From the NCBI GenBank assembly GCA_945903465.1, contig CAMDOF010000008.1:30741-94740 (forward strand): DNA of 64,000 nt. The letters are read 5' to 3'. Numbering within the stretch: the first letter of the stretch is position 1; the number at the start of each line of letters is the position of its first letter. The notes below the pieces were generated by a model. It saw only the letters and a list, made by a program, of their open reading frames with translations, was not told where the DNA came from and searched no databases. A program made the position numbers and the translations under genes. Of this stretch, positions 39,770 to 48,263 are shown piece by piece. This DNA is from Opitutus sp. GAS368 (GTDB taxonomy: Bacteria; Verrucomicrobiota; Verrucomicrobiia; Opitutales; Opitutaceae).

Positions 39770-42700
39770 ATGATGACCCCCCACTCCCATCTGCCGTCGC
39801 CGCGTGCGCGCTGCTCTCGTTTATGTCTCGTGAATCCGGACGGTGCGCGGCGGCGGGGGTGGCGGGGCGTCGGGAGGCTCGTGGCTGGGTTGCTTGGTCT
39901 GCCGGCAGGCGCGTTGGCGCAAAGTGCGCCGCACCCGCGCTTCACGCCGGAGATCGCGGAGTTTGTGAAGAGTTTCAAACCGGGCGGGCAAGATTTCAGC
40001 GGCCAAGCGGTCTCACGCCAAGCGGAGGAAACGGGTAAAGCTTTGCAGGTGGCCGCAGGCTATGAGGTGGAGCTGGTGGCGAGTGAACCCGTGATCCGTC
40101 AACCCATTGATCTGAAGTTTGACGAACGCGGTCGCCTGTGGGTGGTGCAATATCTGCAGTACCCCTTTCCGGCGGGGATGACGGTCACCGCTTACGACCA
40201 ATATCTCCGCACGGACTTTGATCGGCGGTCGCCGCCCCCGCCGCATCATTTCCGCGGGGCGGATAAAATCACCATCTTGGAAGATAAGGACGGCGACGGA
40301 AAATTTGAGACGAGTAAGCCATTTGTCGACGGTCTGAATCTAGCCACCAGTGTGTTGCCGGGTAATGGTGGGGCGTGGGTGCTGATGTCGCCTTATCTGC
40401 TTTTTTATCCGGACAAGAACGGCGACGATGTGCCGGATGGTGATCCGGAAGTGCACTTGACGGGCTTTGGCCTTGAGGACACCCATTCGCTGGCGAGCAA
40501 CCTGCACTGGGGGCCGGATGGCTGGATCTATGGGGCGACGGGCAGCACGACCACGCTCGATATTCAAGGCATTCGTTTGCTCGGCCAAGGCATTTGGCGG
40601 TACCATCCGGGGACGAAGGTCTTCGAGGTTTTTGCGGAAGGTGGTGGTAATACTTACAGCCTTGAATTTGACCGCTATGGCCGCGCCTACTCGGGTACCA
40701 ACAACGGAGCGACCCGGGGCCTGCACTACGCGCAAGGGGCAACTTACGTGAAAGGATGGACGAAGCATGGGCCGGCTTTAAATCCGTTTATTTTTGGTTT
40801 TTTTGACCACATGGCGCACGAGGGTTATTCGCCGCGTTTTCCGCAGACATTTCTATTTTATGAAGGGGGTGCGATGCCCGCGCTTGAGGGGCAGATCGTC
40901 GTGGGGATGTCGCTGACGAACCGGATTCAAGCGAGCCGGGTGTTTCCTGACACGTCGAGTTTTCGGACGGTGGATAGTGTTGCGCTGGTGACGACCGAAG
41001 AAAAATCATTTCGGCCGGTGGATATCGAGCAGGGTCCTGATGGCGCGATTTATATTGCGGACTGGGCGGACCTGCGGCTCAGCCACCTCAACCCGCAGGA
41101 CACGTGGGACAAGACGAACGGCCGCATATTTAGAATCGTGCCGAAAAATTTTGTGCGGCCGCCCACGCTTGATTTGAGAAAAATGGCGACGGCCGGTCTT
41201 TTGAAATTGTTGGCGCATCCGAACCGTGAATACCGGGAGCATGCGCGCCGTTTGCTGGGGACGCGCCCAGAGAATATCGCGGAGACGCTGCGCGGCAGGT
41301 TGGCGGGGGCGGGTGAGGACGCGCTGGAGGCGTTGTGGGTGCTGAATCTTCGGGGTGAGATGGAGGAGCGTGAATTGGGTCGCCTGCTGCGGCATCCGCA
41401 GGAGCACGTCCGCCGCTGGGCGGTCCGCTTGCTGGGAGATCGTGGTCAGGTGACCGGCGGGACAGCGGAGGAACTAAGCGCTCTGGCGTTGCGGGAGACG
41501 GCGGTTGAGGTGCGCAGCCAACTGGCGAGCAGTGCGAAGCGGTTGCCAGCGGGGCCGGCGTTGGGAATTGTCCGCGCATTGCTCACGCACGATGAGGATG
41601 TGAGCGACAAGCACCTGCCGTTGCTGCTTTGGTGGGTACTGGAGAGTAAAGCGGACAGTGGTCAGGCCGAGTTACTCGCGATGGTGGGGGACCCCGCGGT
41701 GTGGCGGACGAAGCTATTTGCCACGCATCTCGCTGGACGGCTGGGGCAGCGTTATACGGCGGACCAGGGGCCCCGGAAATATTATACGCTGAAGCAAGGT
41801 GTTTACTCTGATTGGCTGATCGAGCGGGCGCCCGAGTATTTTCAGCGCAATCTTGAGATGGCGGGTCGGTTATTGGCGGCCGCGCCGACGGAAGCGCAGG
41901 CGGCGATTTTATTAGAAGGCATGGCGAAAGGGCTCGCTGGTGGGCGCGTTGAAGGAGCCCCGGCCAATTTTAAGGCGGAAGTGGCGCGGTTTTGGGCGCG
42001 CGAGCAGCACTCGCCGGGTTTGGTCGTACTCGCGGCGAAACTTGGGCGGGCGAGTGCGATGGCGGAGGCGATCGCGGCGACGAAGAGGGGTCAGCTGAGC
42101 GAGGCGGACCTGCAGCGCTATGTGGAATTATTCGGAGTGATGGCGCCGCCGGAAGCGCTGCCGATTTTAGCCGGGATGGTGCGGACGGAGAAAAATGAGC
42201 AGCGGCGGATGAAGCGCATGGAGTCGCTCGGTGGCTTTGCGGGCCCGGCGGCGGCGGGAGTGATCTTTGAGGTTTATCCGACGCTGACGCCGAGGTTGCA
42301 GGCGACGGCCCAGCGTCTTTTGAGTGGGCGGACCGATTGGGCGGTGGCGATGCTGGAGCGGATGAACGCGGGCACCTTGGCGCCGGGGGTACTGAGTACG
42401 GCCAACCTCGCGTTGATCCGGGGGCACCAGGATGAGCGTCTCAATGAATTGGTGCGGACGCATCAGCGCAAAGGGGCGGATGATCCCGTGCAGAACCTGG
42501 CTCAGCAGATGTTTGAAGGCGGGAAGGCGGCGTTTAATTTGACCTGCGCGCCTTGTCATCAAGAGACGGGGGAAGGCCTCGTGGCGCTTGCGCCGTCGCT
42601 GGTGGGATCGCGGTGGCTGCAAGGAGCGGACGACGTATTGGTCAGGATTATTCTCCATGGGAAAGAAAATCCTGGGCGCGGCATGATCATGCCGCCGTGG

Positions 42701-42883
42701 AAGCAATTGGGGGACCGGCAGATTGCGGAGGTTCTGACGTATGTACGGCGAGAATTTGGCAATCAGGCGTCGTTGGTGTCCGAGGCAAAAGTCGCGAGCG
42801 TGCGCGCCGAAACGAAGGCGCGCGAGAAGTTGTGGAGTGACGCGGAGCTCGATGGGCTCGGGCGCAAGCCGCGGGCGCCTTGA
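39770..42883 (+). CDS. giant PVC-type exported dehydrogenase/HEAT/cytochrome c protein
   Basis: The roughly 1037-residue protein combines three parts. An N-terminal glucose/sorbosone-dehydrogenase-like propeller (about 60-440) contains ALQVAAGYEVELVASEP, WGPDGWIYGATGS and DIEQGPDGAIYIADWAD. Alpha-helical HEAT-like repeats (about 450-880) follow, and a C-terminal cytochrome c carries the haem motif CAPCH (C926, C929, H930). This PVC-type architecture is characteristic of Planctomycetes and Verrucomicrobia. It presumably oxidises sugars in the periplasm and passes electrons to a haem. ATG 39770 starts an Arg-rich signal-like segment ending ALAQS, and the frame is open to 39725. A second member lies at 55490-58075. 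Confidence 0.9.
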   Translation: MMTPHSHLPSPRARCSRLCLVNPDGARRRGWRGVGRLVAGLLGLPAGALAQSAPHPRFTPEIAEFVKSFKPGGQDFSGQAVSRQAEETGKALQVAAGYEVELVASEPVIRQPIDLKFDERGRLWVVQYLQYPFPAGMTVTAYDQYLRTDFDRRSPPPPHHFRGADKITILEDKDGDGKFETSKPFVDGLNLATSVLPGNGGAWVLMSPYLLFYPDKNGDDVPDGDPEVHLTGFGLEDTHSLASNLHWGPDGWIYGATGSTTTLDIQGIRLLGQGIWRYHPGTKVFEVFAEGGGNTYSLEFDRYGRAYSGTNNGATRGLHYAQGATYVKGWTKHGPALNPFIFGFFDHMAHEGYSPRFPQTFLFYEGGAMPALEGQIVVGMSLTNRIQASRVFPDTSSFRTVDSVALVTTEEKSFRPVDIEQGPDGAIYIADWADLRLSHLNPQDTWDKTNGRIFRIVPKNFVRPPTLDLRKMATAGLLKLLAHPNREYREHARRLLGTRPENIAETLRGRLAGAGEDALEALWVLNLRGEMEERELGRLLRHPQEHVRRWAVRLLGDRGQVTGGTAEELSALALRETAVEVRSQLASSAKRLPAGPALGIVRALLTHDEDVSDKHLPLLLWWVLESKADSGQAELLAMVGDPAVWRTKLFATHLAGRLGQRYTADQGPRKYYTLKQGVYSDWLIERAPEYFQRNLEMAGRLLAAAPTEAQAAILLEGMAKGLAGGRVEGAPANFKAEVARFWAREQHSPGLVVLAAKLGRASAMAEAIAATKRGQLSEADLQRYVELFGVMAPPEALPILAGMVRTEKNEQRRMKRMESLGGFAGPAAAGVIFEVYPTLTPRLQATAQRLLSGRTDWAVAMLERMNAGTLAPGVLSTANLALIRGHQDERLNELVRTHQRKGADDPVQNLAQQMFEGGKAAFNLTCAPCHQETGEGLVALAPSLVGSRWLQGADDVLVRIILHGKENPGRGMIMPPWKQLGDRQIAEVLTYVRREFGNQASLVSEAKVASVRAETKAREKLWSDAELDGLGRKPRAP

Positions 42884-42918
42884 GCCTGCCGCGGGCCGCT
42901 GCCAGAATCCGTGGAGCG

Positions 42919-43005
42919 GTCGGCCCGCGCGCGAGAAGCGGGGGGGCAACAGGTCCGCCACCGAGCGCACCCCGCCGGGTCGGCCCGCGCGCGAGAAGCG
43001 GGGGG
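42919..43005. repeat. 27-base direct repeat, two copies exactly 60 bases apart
   Basis: The same 27 bases (starting GTCGGCCCGCGCGCGAGAAG and ending in a run of G) occur at 42919-42945 and 42979-43005. They lie in the non-coding gap between the convergent PVC cytochrome and ridA genes. Two copies with one unique spacer are not enough for a CRISPR array. The repeat may be a GC-rich interspersed element or a processing site. Confidence 0.8.
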
Positions 43006-43085
43006 AGGGGTGCGGCGGCAAGGACGCGCTCGGTCGGTTCCTCGCTGGTGTGACCGCGCCGACCGGTGGAGGGCTTAATTAAAAA

Positions 43086-43475
43086 CTAGGGGTGCGTAGC
43101 CACGGCGATGCACTCGACCTCATAGCGCAAGGCTTCGGGGAGACAGTTGGTGATGGTCGTGCGGGCGGGGAAAGGGGCGGAAAAATATTCGCGATAAAGT
43201 TCGTTATAGCGGGGCACGTCTGCGGGATCGCGAACGTAGTTGCGCGTTTGAATGACGTGGGCGAGATCGCTTCCCGCGGCCTCGACGACCTTGCGAAGGT
43301 TTTCGAGGGAGCGACGGAATTCGCCTTCGAAGGTATCGGAGACGATTTTCCCGCTGGCATCGACGGACGCCTGGCCGGAGACGAAAATGAGATCGCCGAC
43401 GCGCACGGCCGGACTGAAAGGCAGGTGAGAGGTCGGCGTGTCGTTATTTTGTGGATACGTGATCGATTTGTTCAT
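43086..43475 (-). CDS. RidA family (YjgF/YER057c) protein
   Basis: The 129-residue protein fits the Rid fold, with VGDLIFVSGQASVDASGKI, the trimer-interface Arg in IQTRNYVRDPADVPRYNELY and the C-terminal LRYEVECIAVATHP. RidA proteins hydrolyse reactive enamine/imine intermediates made by PLP enzymes. The next genes upstream are an M81-type protein, with a 4-base ATGA overlap (43472-43475), and an aminotransferase. A role in clearing imines from that pathway is therefore plausible. The start ATG 43475 is set by this overlap, and the open extension to 43568 lies inside the upstream gene. Confidence 0.9.
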   Translation of the reverse strand: MNKSITYPQNNDTPTSHLPFSPAVRVGDLIFVSGQASVDASGKIVSDTFEGEFRRSLENLRKVVEAAGSDLAHVIQTRNYVRDPADVPRYNELYREYFSAPFPARTTITNCLPEALRYEVECIAVATHP

Positions 43476-44983
43476 GAGAAAAGGAGGTGAGGGTGGGAGA
43501 TGGGATCGAGCGGATAGACGGGGCGTTGGAGCCTTAGGTAGGGGAAAGCGGCGACGTCGCTTGAGCACGGGCCGGGGGTATCGACCCAGAAAGAGGCGCC
43601 GGTGATGGGATCGTAAGCGCGGCGGTGGGCGACGGCGGCTTTGACCCCGATCACGGCGAACTGGCTGGGCTCGATGCCCTGGCTACGGAATTGGCCGAGG
43701 TCAAAAGGTGGGGTTCGGGCGCTGGTGAGCAGCAGGGTGACATTGCGGTGGCGGACTACGGCGCACGGGCCCATGTCGAAGCGGAGACCGCTGAGGGAAG
43801 CGAGGTGACTGTGGGGATCTTCCAGTGTAAAAAGCCCGCTTTGTTGGGAGAGAAGCGTGACCTCGCATTTAACGGGTCCTAAATCGAGCGGCCAGGAGCG
43901 ACCGCCGATCTCAACGGGGACCACGTCTCCGGGCATAAAGCTGGCGAGGTGTTGGACGGTCGCCGGGTCGTTGATGGCGACGAGGGCGGGCCCGATGTCA
44001 TGGGCAAGCAGGGCGCGGAGAATGCCGGTACCGTCGCCGGGTGCGCCGGCGCCGATGTTATCGGCCGGTTCGACGAGGATGATGGGTTGGCCGCTGGCGG
44101 GCGGTAGCTGGGTGATGAGGGTATCGACGCTCGGGTAGCGGGCCTCGCCGCGTTCGCGTAATGACCAGGCGAGTTCGGCTCCTGTGCGTAGATAATCATC
44201 GGCGCTGCGCTCGGGCTGGGCAACGATCGCGGAAAGGGTGACGCCCGTTTGGGCGGTATCAGCGAATGAGAACCCGCCGAAAACATTGTAGGCCCAGATG
44301 GAAGGATCCGTGTTTTCCATTTTTTCGGCGAAAGCGGTGAGCGCGCGCATGGGATCGGTGGCGGTACCGGTGCCGGGCGGCGCCCAGATGATGGGGATCC
44401 GGCTCCAGACCATGCGCGGAGTGGTGCGCTCGCGGAGGCAGCGGGCGAGCAGGCGCGCGGCGCGGACGGTGGCCGCCTTGGCATCAGTGTGGGGATTATG
44501 GCGGTACGCGACAAACCCAGTGGCGTGGCCGCACATCTTCGCGGTGATATTACCGTGGAGATCGAGCACGCCGAAAATGGGCAAGTGGGCAGCTCCGGGC
44601 AGTTGCCGGATGCGCTCAAGAAACTCACCCTCGGCATCTTCCAAAGCGGTGGTAACCATGGCCCCATGGAGGACGAGGAAGATGGCCTCGACGCCGGCGG
44701 CGAGTGCCGGGATGGCGCGGTCGGAGAATTCCTGCCAAAACCGTTCAAAGACGTCGGCGTTGACCACACCGCTGGGGACGGCGTGGGCGTCGATGGTGGG
44801 AATGACTTGCCAATCGCAGGCTTCGGCGACCTCCAAGAACCCATCGATCGGTGATTCGTCCCCGCGTTTAGCGAGAATTTCCTCACCCCTGCTCACCGCG
44901 AAATCGTCCCAGCGGGTGGGTACGCCCAGAAAGGAATGGGTCTCGTGAAAAAGCCCGGCGAAAAGGATGCGTTTAGGAGTCAT
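43472..44983 (-). CDS. M81 family metallopeptidase-like protein (MlrC-like)
   Basis: The 503-residue protein matches the MlrC (microcystin degradation) family. The N-terminal domain contains the probable metal-binding motifs GLFHETHSF and DAHAVPSG, the segment LHGAMVT and LDLHGNIT. The C-terminal domain contains VEPADNIGAGAPGDG. Members are zinc-dependent and some open or cleave amide bonds in unusual peptides, but the substrate here is unknown. ATG 44983 begins MTPKRILFAGLFHET, the conserved N-terminus, whereas the open frame to 45304 overlaps the neighbouring aminotransferase. It overlaps ridA by 4 bases and follows the aminotransferase by 31 bases, so the genes form one operon. Confidence 0.9.
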   Translation of the reverse strand: MTPKRILFAGLFHETHSFLGVPTRWDDFAVSRGEEILAKRGDESPIDGFLEVAEACDWQVIPTIDAHAVPSGVVNADVFERFWQEFSDRAIPALAAGVEAIFLVLHGAMVTTALEDAEGEFLERIRQLPGAAHLPIFGVLDLHGNITAKMCGHATGFVAYRHNPHTDAKAATVRAARLLARCLRERTTPRMVWSRIPIIWAPPGTGTATDPMRALTAFAEKMENTDPSIWAYNVFGGFSFADTAQTGVTLSAIVAQPERSADDYLRTGAELAWSLRERGEARYPSVDTLITQLPPASGQPIILVEPADNIGAGAPGDGTGILRALLAHDIGPALVAINDPATVQHLASFMPGDVVPVEIGGRSWPLDLGPVKCEVTLLSQQSGLFTLEDPHSHLASLSGLRFDMGPCAVVRHRNVTLLLTSARTPPFDLGQFRSQGIEPSQFAVIGVKAAVAHRRAYDPITGASFWVDTPGPCSSDVAAFPYLRLQRPVYPLDPISHPHLLFS

Positions 44984-45014
44984 CGAACGGGTGAGCTGAG
45001 GGGTTGTGGTGGGT

Positions 45015-46394
45015 TCAGGCTGGCGCGGACCACGTTGCGGCGTGGCGGGCAAATGCTCGGTCAGCGCGAGCCAAGGCCTCGTCGATGTCCTCCTCGCGAT
45101 GAGCGAGTGAGACGGACCAAAGTCCGCGCTCGATGGCGCGCACGCCGGCCTCAAGCAGACAGCGCCGAAGATGGGCCCACCGCGGAGCGTCGTGCCGGCG
45201 GACATAGTCACGGTAGTCTTGCACGAGGCCCTCGGGCGCACCTGGCTTGAGGATGACGGTGTGAAAAATGAGCCCGGGGCCCTGCGGTCGTAGCGGGATG
45301 GCATGGCGGACCGCCAATTCGGTGAGGCTCCGTTTAAGGGAGTGGCCGAGCCTTTCCAAGCTGGCGGGATGCGTGGTCCCGAGGGCCAAGATTTGGTCGA
45401 GGCACCATTTACTTGCGGCGAGGCAGAGCGGGTTGGCGTTCAGGGTGCCGGCGTGAACCACTTCACCCGTTAAGATTTTCTCCATCGCGGCCTTCGTGCC
45501 GGTCAAGGCGGCGAAGGGCGTGCCTCCGCCGATCGCTTTACCGAGAACGGTGAGATCGGGTTTGAAGCCGAAATAACCCTGAGCGCAGGCCGCGCCGAAA
45601 CGAAAGCCGGTGATGGTCTCATCGGAAATCATGAGCATGCCGTCGCGATCGCAGAGCTCGCGGATGGTGGAGAGGAAACCGGCCGCCGGTTCGATGCAGC
45701 ACGTGTTGCAAAGGACGGGCTCGAAGATGATCGCGGCGATTTTGCCGCGAAACGCGTCGACTTGGCGGCGCAGGTGGGCGGCATCGTTCCAGCGGCAGAC
45801 GATGAATTGGGCGAGGACCTCGGGAATCACGCCCTGGCTCGGGTGCAACCGCGGTAGATTCTCCTCGTCGCTCCAAGCCGAAACCGGTGGGGCGAACCCG
45901 ACGAGACCCTCGTCGGCCCAGCCGTGATAGTGGCCTTCGAATTTTAGGATGAGGGGCCGGCCAGTATGGGCACGCGCGAGGCGGAAGGCGGCCGAGACGA
46001 CCTCGGTCGCGGAGTTATTAAAGCGGACGAGTTCGGCGGATGGGAGCATCGACTGGAGGCGCTCGGCGACGTCGATTTCGAGTTCAGATTGAGCGGCCCA
46101 ATGCGTGCCGAGGTGGGCTTGCGTGGCGAGGGCCGCGGCCATACCCGCCGGGGCGTGCCCGTACAGCAAAGCGCCTTGGCCGAGTTGAAAATCGATGTAC
46201 TCGTTACCGTCGACATCCCAGACGCGGGCGCCGGCTCCACGCGCGAAATAAAGCGGCACGGGCTGCTCCATTTTCCGGATACCGCTGTTAACGCCAGCCG
46301 CGATGCTCCGTTTGGCGCGGTTAAACAAGGCTTCCGATTGAGGAAAAGTGTAAGGCATGGAAGGGGTTTTCGCTGAAGCGAGTGGGGCGGTCAT
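45015..46394 (-). CDS. class III aminotransferase (glutamate-1-semialdehyde aminomutase-like)
   Basis: The 459-residue PLP enzyme resembles glutamate-1-semialdehyde 2,1-aminomutase and related omega-aminotransferases. It has GVNSGIRKMEQPVPLYFARG, YIDFQLGQGALLYGHAPAG and the PLP lysine in LGKAIGGGTPFAALTG. Given its neighbours (RidA, M81-like protein, IclR) it is more likely a catabolic transaminase than the haem-biosynthesis enzyme. ATG 46394 is used, and ATG 46358 (MPYTFPQSE) is a possible start. It lies 84 bases after iclR on the same strand. Confidence 0.88.
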   Translation of the reverse strand: MTAPLASAKTPSMPYTFPQSEALFNRAKRSIAAGVNSGIRKMEQPVPLYFARGAGARVWDVDGNEYIDFQLGQGALLYGHAPAGMAAALATQAHLGTHWAAQSELEIDVAERLQSMLPSAELVRFNNSATEVVSAAFRLARAHTGRPLILKFEGHYHGWADEGLVGFAPPVSAWSDEENLPRLHPSQGVIPEVLAQFIVCRWNDAAHLRRQVDAFRGKIAAIIFEPVLCNTCCIEPAAGFLSTIRELCDRDGMLMISDETITGFRFGAACAQGYFGFKPDLTVLGKAIGGGTPFAALTGTKAAMEKILTGEVVHAGTLNANPLCLAASKWCLDQILALGTTHPASLERLGHSLKRSLTELAVRHAIPLRPQGPGLIFHTVILKPGAPEGLVQDYRDYVRRHDAPRWAHLRRCLLEAGVRAIERGLWSVSLAHREEDIDEALARADRAFARHAATWSAPA

Positions 46395-46478
46395 AGTGTG
46401 GGTGAGGATCAGGCGGGCGGGGATGGTCGGCCGTGGGGGATGTTGCCGGAGCAATCAGAGGCTCGGGGTGAAAGGTGG

Positions 46479-47225
46479 TTAAGCGCTGGCGGCGTGCACG
46501 GTATCGTCGGCGCGACTGACCCGGCGCATCGCGCGGACGAGTGCGACGCGCTGCGCTGAGGGAAAGCGATGCACGGGGATGGAGACACTGATGGCGGCGA
46601 GGACCTCACCGAACGCCCCGAGGGGCGCCGCGACGCAAGCGACGCCCGCCACGGTCTCTTCCTCCTCGATCGCGCAACCGAGTTGGCGGGTGGTCGTTAA
46701 TGCTTTTTCGAGCTTGGCTCGCGCCGTTTTCCGCTGGGTGCGTGGGGCGGTGGCGCACGCCTTGGTGATGAGTCGCGCCTGCTGCTCCTCGGGCAGATGC
46801 GCCACGATCGCCCGGCCGAGGGCGGTGGTGTGAAAGAGATCGCGCGCGCCTGGTTTGACAATCCAGCGCAATGGCTGGGTGGTCTCGATGACATGCGCGT
46901 AGCGGATATAAATTCCCTCGAGAAGTCCAAGGTTGACGGTCTCATCGAACTCGGCGTGAAGAACCGACATGAGCGGTCCCGCTTTTTTACGGACCGCCTC
47001 GTCGCGACCAAAGTGACGCAGGGAGACCAATCGGTCGGAAAGCCCATAGGCGCCGCGGCCGGCTTGGGTGACGTAGCCGAGGTCGCGCAAAGATTTGAGA
47101 ATACGGTGGGCGGTCGGCTTAGGCAGCCGACTCTCGGCGGCCAGCTCAGTGAGTGCCAGTGGCTGACCCGCGCGGGCGAGCACCTCAATGATCGAAAACG
47201 CGCGATCTATAACGGCGATGCTCAT
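46479..47225 (-). CDS. IclR family transcriptional regulator
   Basis: The 248-residue regulator has an N-terminal winged helix-turn-helix (LALTELAAESRLPKPTAHRI) and a C-terminal effector-binding domain (about 75-240) with VNLGLLEGIYIRYAHV and the ATAFGRAIVA-like LFHTTALGRAIVAHLP. IclR proteins bind small organic acids and control adjacent catabolic genes. It heads the leftward unit iclR-aminotransferase-M81-ridA, and its start faces a divergent amidohydrolase-SDR unit across 63 bases that contain a perfect palindrome. It probably regulates both directions and itself. Confidence 0.92.
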   Translation of the reverse strand: MSIAVIDRAFSIIEVLARAGQPLALTELAAESRLPKPTAHRILKSLRDLGYVTQAGRGAYGLSDRLVSLRHFGRDEAVRKKAGPLMSVLHAEFDETVNLGLLEGIYIRYAHVIETTQPLRWIVKPGARDLFHTTALGRAIVAHLPEEQQARLITKACATAPRTQRKTARAKLEKALTTTRQLGCAIEEEETVAGVACVAAPLGAFGEVLAAISVSIPVHRFPSAQRVALVRAMRRVSRADDTVHAASA

Positions 47226-47244
47226 GTTTTTGCTTTACAGCGAA

Positions 47245-47259
47245 TTTCACAATGTGAAA
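47245..47259. promoter_or_regulatory. 15-bp palindromic operator, probable IclR-family site
   Basis: The bases TTTCACAATGTGAAA are a perfect inverted repeat (TTTCACA, one central A, TGTGAAA) in the 63-base gap between iclR and the divergent amidohydrolase. IclR-family regulators bind palindromes of about this size with GAAA-type half-sites. A TTTACA at 47234-47239 could be a -35 element on the plus strand, but no well-spaced -10 was found. Confidence 0.7.
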
Positions 47260-47288
47260 CAACTATTCCGTCAAACAAAAATCTTTCT

Positions 47289-48263
47289 GTGCTGATCGAT
47301 TGCCACAACCACCTTGGAGTTGACCTGTTTTTTTATCTCAACGGGTACCATCCTTACGCTCAGGATTTACCGGCCTTGGTGACCGAAGGGCGGCACTGCG
47401 GGGTTGATCGCTGGGTGGTTTTCCCGTTCGTGGCCAATTTGAATTTTGAAGTGGGGGCGATGCGGGCGGGGAAACTGGCCTTGGGCGGGATCGAGCCTGT
47501 GCCCTATGCCTTTGAAAATGAGCGCATGCTCCGGGAGATTTATGAACTGTATCCCGACTTGGGGCAGCAGACGTTGCCCTTTGTAATTCTTGATCCGGAG
47601 CGGGCCCCCGCGGCGCAGATTGCGCGGTTGCGGGAGCTCCATCGGGAGTTCCCTTTTTATGGGCTGAAAATTCAAGCGACGATGATCGAGTCGGATGTGA
47701 GGGCGTTGCTCACGACGGGTCGGGGTTTTCTGGAGCTGGCGGCGGAGTTGGACGTACCGTTTTTGATTCACTCCAGCGTGGCCCCGGAGGATCGCTGGTC
47801 GCAGGCTTCGGCGATTCTCGAGGTGGCGGCGGCGACTCCGCACATTCGTTTCTGTCTCGCGCATTCGTGTCGGTTCGATCGGGCGTGCCTTGATCGCGTG
47901 GCGGAATTACCGAACACGTGGTTTGATTGTTCCGCGCACCGGATTCATTGTGAAGGCGTGACCCGCGGGCTTGGTTATGTGGCCCCGGTCGAGCGGCGAT
48001 TTCCCGCCGATTACCGCGATCCCGCCGCGGTTTTAGCGGCGCTGGCGGCAGCCTATCCGGAGAAATTGATTTGGGGCTCAGATACGCCGTTTCAAAGTTA
48101 CGTCGCGAAACTGGATGGGACTTTCACGTCGCTCCGGAGTACGTACGCCGAGGAGGTCGCGTGCGTGCGGGCGCTCTCGGAGAAGGTGCAAGACGCCGTT
48201 GGTCGCACTAATCTGCTCGCCTTGCTTCGCCTGAAAAATGACCGCCGCCTCTCCCTCCAGTAA
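47289..48263 (+). CDS. amidohydrolase (metal-dependent TIM-barrel hydrolase)
   Basis: The 324-residue protein begins at GTG 47289, two residues before the metal motif DCHNHLG (HxH). It then shows VFPFVANLNFEVGAM, the segment YGLKIQATMIESD, the SFLIHSSVA-like VPFLIHSSVAPE, FCLAHSCRFD and the late Asp in IWGSDTPFQSY. This order of metal and catalytic residues is that of the amidohydrolase_2 family, which hydrolyses or decarboxylates small carboxylic acids and lactones. The frame is open well upstream, but that part is antisense to iclR. Its end overlaps the next gene by 26 bases, so the two are co-translated. Confidence 0.88.
   Translation: MLIDCHNHLGVDLFFYLNGYHPYAQDLPALVTEGRHCGVDRWVVFPFVANLNFEVGAMRAGKLALGGIEPVPYAFENERMLREIYELYPDLGQQTLPFVILDPERAPAAQIARLRELHREFPFYGLKIQATMIESDVRALLTTGRGFLELAAELDVPFLIHSSVAPEDRWSQASAILEVAAATPHIRFCLAHSCRFDRACLDRVAELPNTWFDCSAHRIHCEGVTRGLGYVAPVERRFPADYRDPAAVLAALAAAYPEKLIWGSDTPFQSYVAKLDGTFTSLRSTYAEEVACVRALSEKVQDAVGRTNLLALLRLKNDRRLSLQ

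Noticed and set aside
39299..39790. Possible coding frames across the 12-base repeat region
   Set aside because: Both strands stay open only because the repeat unit is a multiple of three. The flanking parts are Arg/Pro/Gly-rich with no family match.
42919..43005. CRISPR-like direct repeats
   Set aside because: There are only two copies with one spacer, no leader and no cas genes nearby.
46797..47288. N-terminal extension of the amidohydrolase frame
   Set aside because: It is antisense to iclR and its translation lacks any amidohydrolase features. The conserved protein begins at GTG 47289.
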